A program made the translations under genes and the position numbers. DNA of 64,000 nt, from positions 23,281,569 to 23,345,568 of the forward strand of contig JAJEKV010000003.1 of NCBI GenBank assembly GCA_021234155.1, written 5' to 3'. This DNA comes from Isoetes taiwanensis (taxonomy: Eukaryota; Streptophyta; Lycopodiopsida; Isoetales; Isoetaceae). Under the pieces are notes generated by a model. That model saw nothing but the letters and a program-made list of their open reading frames with translations, was not told the DNA's origin and searched no databases. Of this stretch, positions 22,823-30,981 are shown piece after piece (within the stretch, counting starts at the first letter, position 1; each line of letters starts with the position of its first letter).

Positions 22823-23440
22823 TTATATGGAATACCAAATCACGGAACATATATGATCATACAAGAAGTTTGCAGTAACTTGGGCATTAGCTTGCCTTGC
22901 AGGTATAGCCTCCACCCACTTTGTAAATAAATCTGTAGCAACCAATATATATTCGTGTTGGGCCGAAGACGTGGGGTGGAGAGGCCCCACAAAGTCCAAT
23001 CCCCAAATCTGGAAGGGACCTGGGGAGACGATGGCTGTAAGCTCACCGGGCTGTAATATTCTTTTGGCAAAAATCTGACAAGAGTGGCATCTTGTTACAT
23101 AAGTGTGACAATCCTTAAACATTGAAGGCCAAAAGTAACCAGCTCGTAATATTTTTTTGGCTGTGGATTCAGATGAAAAATGGCCTCCGCACACTCCATG
23201 ATGACACTCTTGCAGAACCAATGCATATTCCTGTTCCTGCAAACACCTTAGAAGCAACCCATCTCTATTTCTTTTGCATAACACATCACCTACTAAAACA
23301 TAAGCTAAACACCTTTCTTTGAATCTCCTTAAGGCGCTTTTGGTCATGTCTGCAGGAAGTTCTTGCCACTTAAGATATTTGATAATTGGGACTTGCCAAG
23401 AATCATAAGCGAGGACTTGAAAGACTTGACCTCTCCACAC
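22823..23440 (-). CDS. Gypsy integrase, zinc finger and N-terminal half of core
   Basis: The 205-codon frame contains the H2C2 zinc-binding domain (CHHGVCGGHFS then CHSCQIFAKRI, near residues 77-132) and the first two catalytic aspartates (WGLDFVGPLHP near residue 149 and VATDLFTKWVEA near residue 168). It continues the RT-RNase H polyprotein. It is split from the glutamate-bearing half by a frameshift. Copy 3 has the same region at about 53990-54580 with more breaks. Confidence 0.88.
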   Translation of the reverse strand: MWRGQVFQVLAYDSWQVPIIKYLKWQELPADMTKSALRRFKERCLAYVLVGDVLCKRNRDGLLLRCLQEQEYALVLQECHHGVCGGHFSSESTAKKILRAGYFWPSMFKDCHTYVTRCHSCQIFAKRILQPGELTAIVSPGPFQIWGLDFVGPLHPTSSAQHEYILVATDLFTKWVEAIPARQANAQVTANFLYDHICSVIWYSI

Positions 23441-23575
23441 ATCATTGTCAACTTCATGATCATAGAAAGCATATGGAAGGTATAGACTAGGATTAGTAGT
23501 TCGGCGATGTAGTACATTTGAAGATCGAAAGATTGAAGCTGGCGCTTAACGATGAAGCTTAGCCTTTTTTCTACT

Positions 23576-23836
23576 TTACCATAAAGCATACATAATGGGT
23601 TCAGCTTCATGAACACTAGTATCTTCTTTGCACATCAACAAATGTCCATGCTTCTTGACCAAAAATATAAAGCAGTGACATGTTTTTCGGACTCGGATAT
23701 TTTTCCTCCGTCTTTGACCATTGCTTGCCAAGGAAAACCCTATGAGACCTTTTCCTTGGATAAGTGCTATTCCCAATGCCTTCTTTGTCACAGTGATATA
23801 AACCTGAAAATCCTCAGAAATGGTTGGCGAGATCAA
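23576..23836 (-). CDS. Gypsy RNase H (after RT), fragment
   Basis: The sequence FQVYITVTKKALGIALIQGK is the start of the usual gypsy RNase H that follows RT. The normal KTEEKYLSLEKHAAALIFLV motif is readable in copy 3 (54825-55061) but is frameshifted here. This is the second RNase H of the element; the other lies upstream of RT. Confidence 0.75.
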   Translation of the reverse strand: MISPTISEDFQVYITVTKKALGIALIQGKGLIGFSLASNGQRRRKNIRVRKTCHCFIFLVKKHGHLLMCKEDTSVHEAEPIMYALW

Positions 23837-24128
23837 GATGGTTTACGCACTTAAAAGCACTTATTAGAGTCAAAAGCCTCTTGGCACTCCTTAGACCAAC
23901 ATACCCTAATAAATTTGCTCTGTCCTTTAGGGATATATCCTACTCTTGTTAATGCGAAATAGGACTGATCATATGTGAGAAATTTGGTACATAGATTCTT
24001 AAGAAACTGGCCATACCAATCAATTTCTTAACTTCTTTGACATTAGTAGGAGCGGGTACATTCTTGAGTAGTGCTACCTTCTCTTGAGAAACCTGTAGGC
24101 CTGCATGTGAAACTTGGTGGCCAAGTAG

Positions 24129-24686
24129 TTACCCCTTGGGCGTTAGAAAAATGCACTTTTTAGGATTTAAATTTACTCCAGCTTGCCTACACATTATGCA
24201 AAGATCATGTACTAATTGAAAGTGCTGGGCCCTTGTAGTACCAAGACACAAATCATCCAAAAATATTCTAAAGAATTCTGGAGGCATGTTTTTAAAAGCT
24301 AGATCCATGGCCCTTTGAAATGTAGAAGGTGCATTCATTAACCCAAAAGGCATTCGTTTCATAGCATAAGTACCCCAAGGCGTCACAAAAGATGTTTTAG
24401 GTTGATCATCCAATGTGATAGCTATTTGGTTAAATCCTGAAAACCCATCTAGGAAAGAGTAAATTTCTTTGCCAGCTATAGCGTACAGGGTATCTTCAAG
24501 GAAGGGAAGAGGATAACAGTCCTTTAGAGTTGCCTTATTCAATTCCCTATAATCTATGCAGATTCGTAAATTTCCATTCTTCTTTAAGACTGGTACAATA
24601 CATGACACCCAAGATGGATTGCTAATAGGATAAATGAGATCAGCAGTCACCATCTTCTCTAATTCTTCCTTGATCAAGTGTAGCAA
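24129..24686 (-). CDS. Gypsy reverse transcriptase
   Basis: The 185-codon frame has the RT palm motifs in order: VPVLKKNGNLRICIDYRELN near residues 32-51, FLDGFSGFNQIAI near residues 78-90, WGTYAMKRMPFGLMNAPSTFQ near residues 104-124 and the active-site box FRIFLDDLC near residues 139-147 (F-L-D-D in place of Y-I-D-D, as in some Tat/Athila elements). It ends GVNLNPKKCIFLTPKG, the end of the RT domain. The frame is free of stops in this copy, whereas copy 3 has several frame changes (55360-55910). The CAG/CTG sites here appear intact. Confidence 0.92.
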   Translation of the reverse strand: MLHLIKEELEKMVTADLIYPISNPSWVSCIVPVLKKNGNLRICIDYRELNKATLKDCYPLPFLEDTLYAIAGKEIYSFLDGFSGFNQIAITLDDQPKTSFVTPWGTYAMKRMPFGLMNAPSTFQRAMDLAFKNMPPEFFRIFLDDLCLGTTRAQHFQLVHDLCIMCRQAGVNLNPKKCIFLTPKG

Positions 24687-24734
24687 TGAGGGATTAAGTT
24701 TTCGTAGCTTCTGAAATACAGGTTTGGCTCCTTC

Positions 24735-25142
24735 CTAAAGTTTAATTTCAAACTCAGCCACATTATTAGATAACCCTGTTAATTCGGAGTAATCCCATGC
24801 AAATACGTCAGCCATACCTTGAAAGAGCTCTTGAAATTGGTGGCACTCATATGCATTGGTCAATTTCCCCATGAATATGCTTCTGTTTTGGCCATTCTTG
24901 GTGATAGTTATCTCGTGGGTGTCTTCCTCTTGGGAAGCATTGATCACCAATATAGGATGAAGTTGTTGTAATTCTTTCTCTGGCAGTTCATCTTCATGGA
25001 CAGCACCCTCGCTTAAATATTGCATCAGAGTGTTTCTGCAGAGCTGATCGGCCTCTTGGTTGAATTCCCTATTGACATGCACAATTTCCCAAGAAGTGAG
25101 TAGTGAAAGTTTCTCCAATACCTTGTTTCTAAGCATCTCCAT
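24735..25142 (-). CDS. Gypsy extra RNase H (C-terminal part) and RT linker
   Basis: Residues 1-40 hold the end of a plant-type RNase H: LLTSWEIVHVNREFNQEADQ with the last catalytic aspartate in NQEADQL. The frame continues with an acidic linker and then MADVFAWDYSELTG, the region that normally precedes gypsy RT. It stops at a TAG (CTT TAG) where copy 3 has CTT AAG, so in this copy RT would be separated from the upstream part. The upstream half of the domain (LTIFGDSLLV) is in the 25025-25363 frame. Confidence 0.8.
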   Translation of the reverse strand: MEMLRNKVLEKLSLLTSWEIVHVNREFNQEADQLCRNTLMQYLSEGAVHEDELPEKELQQLHPILVINASQEEDTHEITITKNGQNRSIFMGKLTNAYECHQFQELFQGMADVFAWDYSELTGLSNNVAEFEIKL

Positions 25143-25410
25143 GTCCTTATTTTTAAGCTTGAAAGTTCCCTTGGACTTGTTGGCCGGACTAGAAGTGAAT
25201 CACCAAAAATTGTCAAATGGGAAATATTCAAAGCTATGGCTTCACCAATTCCAGCTAGAAGGGCTGGTACTGCTGGCATTGGGCGTAATAGATGAATGGA
25301 TCCGCCTATAGTAGCTATCACCTTAAAGTTAGTATCCTTGAGAATAGCACTGCCTGACCACATTCAATCTTCTAGAGATTCCTCCATCAAACCATAAATA
25401 GGCTCTAGAA
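25000..25410 (-). CDS. Gypsy extra RNase H domain upstream of RT (block copy 2)
   Basis: Read across two frames: YLWFDGGISR at about 25395, the alanine/glutamate helix region (damaged here, SNAAEYQALLAG in copy 3), HLTIFGDSLLV near 25200 and REFNQEADQL near 25045. These are the four acidic positions of an RVT_3-type RNase H. It lies between the protease and RT. The equivalent in copy 3 (56210-56630) is cleaner. Confidence 0.72.
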
Positions 25411-26186
25411 AAATTTGGTTCTTGGCTGGTTACATTTCAAGAATAAGAGATGAATAATGGCGGCTATATGATGAGGAATTAGAGAATAGCATCCTAAACT
25501 TTACGGTACCAAAATTTCCTCTATCAGTTTATTTGTGGGCTGGCGAGATAAGTTTCCATCCTTATTATAAAGGGTAGCGATGATGGTGCGGCCGTGCGAA
25601 ATAGTACATATTCCTTGTTTCAGTTGGCGCATCAGCGGTCTTCATCCATCTTCTTCCTAGCAAAGAGGTCGTAGACTTCATCCTCGTCTTCTTGAGCAAA
25701 AGCTATAACCACAAAATCATTAGAGACAACAATATTTTCAATTGAGACTTGCAGACCCGATTGATGAGCCCCATTGGGCGAACCTTTTGATTAGAAAAAC
25801 TCTTCAACATGAGGGGGTGGGTTTATTTATCTGCAGCTTAAGCCTTTTGAGAACATGATAAGGCATTACGTTCAATCGGACCCATTGTCTAAGATAACAT
25901 TAGAAAGAAGAACTATTTATGGTAGCTTCACAAAAGAATATGCGGGGTCATCGTACGTTTGTGGCAGCACCAAATGACTACTAGCATCTTCATGTGGTAG
26001 CATATCCCTCAACACCTTTTCCCTAAACGGGGTGCAATCCGAAGAAGTGTAAGCGAGATCAATAGATATTTTAGAGTTTTTTAGCGGAATATCAAGATCA
26101 TCCATCTCCTTGGGCAGAAATTTTTTGCTAGGAGGCGGAATGTATGCGGTTGAAGGTTGGCCGGTTTTGTGTATCCGTTGGTGATA

Positions 26187-27326
26187 CTATAGTTTTTCTT
26201 CTAGTCTGGACAGCCAACACTTCCTCCGTTGTATCATCGCTTGTACCTCTATAAACCCGAATAGAGCGCTAGAGGCCTGCTTCTCTGCTTCTTGTTTAGC
26301 AAAATACTCCTTGACACTACATTTAAGGTCAGTGTGACCAATCTGTTTACAAAAGGAACATTGAGGACACTCTCGTCCATAATGTCCCCTTTTAGCACAT
26401 TTTGGGCAAGGTCTTAGAAAGCATGTATTATGCGAATGATTAGTTCTTTGGCAAATAGTGCATGCGGCATTAGCAGTATTAGTATTTGTTGGCAAGACAT
26501 TCTGACCTTTAAGAACTTCTGCAAGTTGTTTCGACACGTCCAACAAAGTTTCTGTAACTTTAGTTATTTCTGCCCTCACTTCATCTTCAAATCTAACCCT
26601 TTTCTCTTTAGAAACTGCATAGACTGGTTGAGCAGAAGGTTCTTGTTCCCAATCTGGATAGAAAGTCTCCTGAGGGTATGAAGGGTGGTCTTCTTCTGGC
26701 AGCGAGATAATATTTTTTGCAATAGAGATGGCCTTGGCAAATGCCTTATAAATTGAATCTAATTTTCCTGTATCCTCATGTTTCAACAATTTCCTATAGA
26801 TCTTGAACTGGGGTTTCAGTCCTAAGATGAAGTAATGAACTAGATGTGCAGTAGGATGTTCTAATTGAGCCTGCTGGCATTTCAAGAGGTAGGCATTAAA
26901 TCGCTCTACATAAGCTGGGACACTTTCTCTCTTTTTAATACTAAAGAGAGGCAATTCATCAATAAGATTACCACAAGTTGTAGGAACACCAAACCTTTCT
27001 ATAAAGTTCTGGACCATTGTTTTCCATGAGGAGACGTTGCAGCTTCTCATGTACTTAAACCACATATTTGGTTCCTCCCCTTTCATGCCTTTTTCAAAAA
27101 CCGAGATGATGTCACCTCTCTTTCTCCCATGCTCTGCGTAATATTCCTCAAAGACCTGCAAAAATTCCTCGCGGTTCTTAGTAGCATCAAACATAGAATT
27201 TTGGGAAAATGGCATGTTAACTTCAATGTGACAAGGAAATGGCGGATAATTTTGGGAATGGGTTGGCACATGAGTCTCCTGTTCAGAACCAATTTCACCA
27301 TTCTCAGTAGCTCTTCGTGGAGCCAT
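26187..27326 (-). CDS. Gypsy Gag with three CCHC zinc knuckles
   Basis: The ATG at 27326 lies shortly inside the right LTR (27375), as expected for gag. The 379-codon frame has a Retrotrans_gag capsid-like region (EEFLQVFEEYYAEH near residue 52, WFKYMRSCNVSSWKTMVQNF near residues 93-112, YVERFNAYLLKCQQAQLEHP near residue 137) followed by three zinc knuckles of the form C-X2-C-X4-H-X4-C: CTICQRTNHSHNTC, CPKCAKRGHYGREC and CSFCKQIGHTDLKC (near residues 286-338). Gag packages element RNA. The frame ends prematurely in MIQRRKC where copy 3 continues in frame (DDTTEEVLAVQTRRK). Confidence 0.92.
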   Translation of the reverse strand: MAPRRATENGEIGSEQETHVPTHSQNYPPFPCHIEVNMPFSQNSMFDATKNREEFLQVFEEYYAEHGRKRGDIISVFEKGMKGEEPNMWFKYMRSCNVSSWKTMVQNFIERFGVPTTCGNLIDELPLFSIKKRESVPAYVERFNAYLLKCQQAQLEHPTAHLVHYFILGLKPQFKIYRKLLKHEDTGKLDSIYKAFAKAISIAKNIISLPEEDHPSYPQETFYPDWEQEPSAQPVYAVSKEKRVRFEDEVRAEITKVTETLLDVSKQLAEVLKGQNVLPTNTNTANAACTICQRTNHSHNTCFLRPCPKCAKRGHYGRECPQCSFCKQIGHTDLKCSVKEYFAKQEAEKQASSALFGFIEVQAMIQRRKCWLSRLEEKL

Positions 27327-27352
27327 AGAGTTTCAATACCAGGTATGCTTTG

Positions 27353-27369
27353 TCCCGGTAGGACCTCCA
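27353..27369 (-). promoter_or_regulatory. Candidate primer-binding site, gypsy (block copy 2)
   Basis: Five bases inside the 5' LTR, the minus strand reads TGGAGGTCCTACCGGGA, starting with TGG as required to pair with a tRNA CCA end. It is conserved in copy 3 (58572-58588). I could not identify the tRNA. Confidence 0.45.
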
Positions 27370-27374
27370 GCAGA

Positions 27375-28249
27375 TGTTAGCCTAAAACCTGGCTCTGGCC
27401 AACATTCAGAAGGAAGATATGGTGAGAACCTCCAGATCTAATTAGAGGGAAGATCAACCCCAAACTATAAGGAAATAAAGTCTAAGAACTTAGAACATAA
27501 AAGATACAATCTTGTTATCAAACAGTAAACGTTTTTCTTACAATAGATTAATTTTTCTTTTGCTTTTCTTGAAGAAATACAGAGAACAATGATTTTTAGA
27601 AGAATGCAAAAATAGGTCTTGCTTGATTCGAGGAAAATAAATACGAAATTCAGCAGAACAAAGATTTTAAGGAGAATACACAATAGGTCCTTGCTTGATT
27701 CAGGAAACAAATACTCCTAAGAGCAGCTTGAATCAGCCATAGTCATGAGCTTACTAGAAACCGAACATTGGAATTTCACAATCAGAATATATTCTTGGTT
27801 TTGAATTCGTGAATACACACATATATCATATCTTTGTTACCCCATGAGAGAGCAAAATCGGCTTCCTCTTCTCTTTAAACATCTTACGGATCCCGCCAAG
27901 AAATGGTTAGATCCATACTGTGCATGATATCGGCGGATGTGGGGCGAGAACTTCATGATAACAGATTCGTTGGAGCTTCTTGAGTTCGTCCAAAAAGGGT
28001 AAGCAATTCGTTTAGGGTTTTCTTGAGATAACATGCCAAAAAAATATCTTAAAGGTTGAAAGTAATAACATTATTTTTTGTTGATGTAGAAACAACCATA
28101 TGCGTATCTGCAAACTTCTCCCCGCAACTTTCGGAAGATACCCTCTTGAAGTAGAAGTCACGAGAAATCTATTGTAGCCCATATTTTGCTTCAGCACCAA
28201 AAGCGTGTAAAATGGCGAAAAATGATGTTGCCTCTAGGGGAGGCAGCGG
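27375..28249 (-). repeat. Gypsy 5' LTR (right), block copy 2
   Basis: The 875-bp LTR begins TGTTAGCC at 27375 and ends near 28249 in a degraded form of GGCAACA (ggcagcg). GGAGG follows. The two LTRs of this element differ by several indels. Part of this may be real ageing and part consensus error, because many sites are CAG/CTG. Confidence 0.9.
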
Positions 28250-28254
28250 GGAGG

Positions 28255-28850
28255 CGATGAGGCAGCGATCAAAACCGTAGGTGAGGAGTAGTGGATGTGG
28301 ATGTCGTAGGAACGGGAAGACTCCATTGAGCTGCTGGTATTGATGGCGGTTTAAATTTCACATTCAATGCGGGCAACCAGTACGCCGCCAAAAGGGGAGC
28401 ATGAAGGGGGAAGGAGCGCAGCATGCGTCACCGCTGCGGCGTTCGGGCACAAAATCAAAGCCTTACCATTTTAAAAAAAAAGAAGATGTTGTGCATAATG
28501 AGAAATTTCTTATTTGTCCCTAAGCTTAGGCTGTCAATATGTTAACCACTACTACATTTTATGATGATAAGGATGTCTTTGCAAACCTCGTCTATCGAAA
28601 AAGTAACCCCATAAAACCACCCAATTGGCACCAGAGTAAAAAGTCTCCACTGTGCTCCGGGACTCCATAATAGCGCAAAGAGTATTCTAAACTATCAGCG
28701 GGTATAGAGGCGCATTTTTACATGCTAGTTCTTATCAATTCAAGGTTGAAGTCCTCAATGAAGCGTGGCATAAAATTTGTGAATCATACTAGTAGAATGC
28801 GACACCATGCAAGACTTGTTTAGAAATGGGAACATGCAAGACCATTAATT
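28255..28850. other. Right flank of block copy 2
   Basis: Host DNA to the right of the gypsy element, matching 59472-60070. It includes the decayed form of a hairpin that is perfect in copy 3 (59634-59666). The segment 28500-28800 is related to 8140-8350 (gttaaccactac, acctctgnctat and catgctagtt in the same order). No convincing gene. On the minus strand a short MESSR frame near 28330 could be a kelch 5' exon, but this is weak. Confidence 0.5.
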
Positions 28851-28918
28851 ATATAGTGATAAAATATAAATACAACTTATATTCGTCTTTGTACTTGGGA
28901 ATGCATTTGAGATGAATG

Positions 28919-30285
28919 TCTCCGCCCCCAGGAGGATGGGGGCTTGGCCATTCTGGATTTAGTGCTGCATAGTAAGGTGTTGGTCTCCAAGTTTGTTTGG
29001 AGCATTCTGCAGGATGGAGCATCTTCTCACAGTCTTGGGTATTTGTTGTTGCGATCTCTTAGCCATTGTGTGGCGTTTGGGAAGCCGTCTGTGCATGTGG
29101 AGTTGCCACAGGCAGCTTTGTTGTATGGTCTCGGCCTTTCCCACATGCATCCCCTTTTCTCCACGGGGTGTTGCGGGCTTGGGATCATGTGCGTGTGCTC
29201 TTCCAGCTAGATTATGCCTCAGTTTATCACCACTCTTCTCCTTTCTTGTGGGTTCCTTTACCCCCTGCGCACTTGCCCTTCGCTGCAACTGTGCATGCTC
29301 GGACGCAGGCCCGTTGGAGGCGAGCTGCTGTGCTCACCTTGGAGGATTGGTATTGGGGTGGTCAGCTAGCTTCGTGGGAGTTCTTTCGAGCTTCGCTTTT
29401 CGCTGAGGCGGTGGCCAGGGCTATCACGGGAGCACGTGGTGGGGAGTATTCCGCTACACATACCTATAGTCCCTCAGGATGATGTGGTGGTGCAGGTTTG
29501 GAAGGTTCATCCGGATGTTGTGTCTTCTTACTTTGTGCGGTCTTCTTACTTAGGGTCTTGGCTATTCATGACCTTTGCCCGGCCGGGCAAGTGGTCTCTG
29601 CGGCTTCCGGGTTCTCGATGGCGTTCGGTTTGGGCGTGGACATGGAGCTCACTTCCCCACCGAAGGTTAGGGTATACATGGCGGTGGTGCACGGGTGTAT
29701 CGGGGTGAATGCCCTTGTGAGTCGGTTTAGGCGGGTGTGAGCCCTCTACGCCCTTGTTGTGGCCTTCATCATTGAGACTATGGAGCATTATGCGGTTTTA
29801 TGCCCTCACTTGCAGGCACTGGGATTGGGTTAGGGCTCTGTTTCAGGTGAGATTGACTAGCCCGGCCGATTCTTTGCTTCATGTGTATCACGGTGCTTGG
29901 CCACTCTTGCGCGAGCAAGCCTTGCATCTGTCGCGTGGCTTGGTTGGTGTGGCTGATTTGATTTGGAAGGCGGCGGTTGTGGATCTTCGAGGGGATTGGC
30001 TGACTGCGGCCTCTCGATTCCTCGACTTCGGTACAAGCTATTTCAAAGCTTTACGGTGTTCGGGAGTAGTAGAGTGGAAGTTTGTCATTTGGCGGGACTT
30101 CTTGGGTGTTGTAGATGGTGATGGTCGGTTTGTACAGCAGTAGAGTTGCAGTTTTTCTGTGAGTTTATTGTGGAGTGTCGGTATCATTTGTCTCTTTGGG
30201 GCGATTCTCCTTCCTCCTCACTTGCTTTGTAACATTACCATTCTTTTAATATATTGATGACACAGTTCTTCAAAAAAAAAAAAAA
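28919..30285 (+). mobile_element. LINE-A (L1-like), 5'-truncated, plus strand
   Basis: The element begins GGMGAWPF/GGLAILDLV-like (ggaggatgggggcttggcc at 28932), matching the inverse of 16580-16610 in the LINE within the kelch gene. It encodes the zf-RVT region at the end of ORF2 (LHSKVLVSKFVWSILQDGAS) in several frames, ends FLLTCFVT-like, and has a 14-base A run at 30272-30285. Length about 1.37 kb. No target duplication is obvious. The frame is broken throughout, so it is dead. Confidence 0.88.
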
Positions 30286-30411
30286 CCAACTTACAACACA
30301 TACCAAAAAAAACTCATATTCACTTCGATTCAAGAACAATTTTATTTCTATGTATTGTGAGGTTGCAATAGTGAATGCATGAATACATGGAATGCAATTT
30401 TATGATTTTTA

Positions 30412-30831
30412 TTAGCCTTTGGTTAAGCAAATGAATCTTTTCATTGTCATCCACTGCCATTTGCACCAAACCATTAGAGATGATAAAAAGAATAAGAATA
30501 TTCCTTTATAAATGGCAAAACACAAAACCAACCTACTAATTGAATGATGGATGTCTTTTATGACACCTAAAGGAAGGATATTAATGCTTTCCAATAGAGA
30601 CAAATAGATAGGAAGAAACATTTCATGCGAAGGGGTTAAATCACATGTTCGCGTATCCCATAGGAGTAGTGAATTGGCTATTGCATGAGTCTCAGGCAAT
30701 ATTTTTAACCATTTTCTGGAGATGTGACATGGGGTATACTTCTCATGTAGAGATGTTACACATGGGAGTTCAACTAAGCTGGTATCTACAATCTTGAAGA
30801 TGCTCTTGCTCATGTGAAGAGAACCAAGCAA
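30412..30831 (-). CDS. Unrecognised 139-codon ORF
   Basis: An open frame without obvious domain. It contains SLVELPCVTSLHEKYTPCHI and a hydrophobic C-terminal stretch (GIFLFFLSSLMVWC near residue 110) that could be a membrane segment. There is no neighbour of related function; it lies between two LINEs. It may be chance. Confidence 0.2.
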   Translation of the reverse strand: MLGSLHMSKSIFKIVDTSLVELPCVTSLHEKYTPCHISRKWLKILPETHAIANSLLLWDTRTCDLTPSHEMFLPIYLSLLESINILPLGVIKDIHHSISRLVLCFAIYKGIFLFFLSSLMVWCKWQWMTMKRFICLTKG

Positions 30832-30956
30832 TCGATTAGATGTTGAGTCTTATGTATTATATAACATGCCATTAAAAGCTCTCTGTTTTTCTTTTTTTTT
30901 TTAACCTTTGATAACCAAATGATTTCTAACTCAGTTATTTGTTTTGATAATAGAAT

Positions 30957-30981
30957 AGAATAGAATAGAATAGAATATGTT
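30957..30981. repeat. (TAGAA)n tail of LINE-B
   Basis: About five units of TAGAA lie directly beyond the LINE-B 3' UTR. LINEs with short-repeat tails instead of poly(A) are known; here it marks the 3' boundary. Confidence 0.8.

Larger units (their letters stand above)
20073..28249 (-). mobile_element. Ty3/gypsy (Tat-like) LTR retrotransposon in block copy 2
   Basis: A complete element of about 8.2 kb. It has LTRs at both ends (TG...CA), a GGAGG duplication and a minus-strand gag-protease-RNase H-RT-RNase H-integrase order. The RT-before-integrase order places it in Ty3/gypsy. The integrase ends without a chromodomain (YWLRDALTG...LKKYY), as in Tat/Athila-type plant elements. The coding part is broken: gag ends early at 26187, the protease active site reads DNG and is followed by a stop, and a TAG interrupts the linker before RT at about 24735. 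The 3' untranslated part carries two tandem arrays. See the individual domains below. Confidence 0.93.
5794..28850. repeat. Duplicated block, copy 2 (full)
   Basis: The block is collinear with 38998-60070. The lengths are 23,057 and 21,073 bp. Removing the LINE (about 2,156 bp) and the local copia duplication (about 965 bp) from this copy, and the 1,076-bp insertion from the other, brings them within about 60 bp. Both gypsy elements sit at the same site with the same GGAGG duplication, so the element was present before the block was duplicated, or the two copies are alleles. Confidence 0.93.

Noticed and set aside
26430-26681. Plus-strand 83-codon frame, with counterpart at 57655-57900
   Set aside because: Antisense to the Gag zinc-knuckle region; conserved only because Gag is.
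27340-27352. Initiator-Met type primer-binding site (TGGTAT... on the minus strand)
   Set aside because: Only the first six bases fit and it lies about 30 bases from the LTR; the TGGAGGTCC site next to the LTR is more plausible.
28944-30143. Frames of 80-138 codons on both strands
   Set aside because: All lie within the broken LINE-A 3' part; none is an independent gene.
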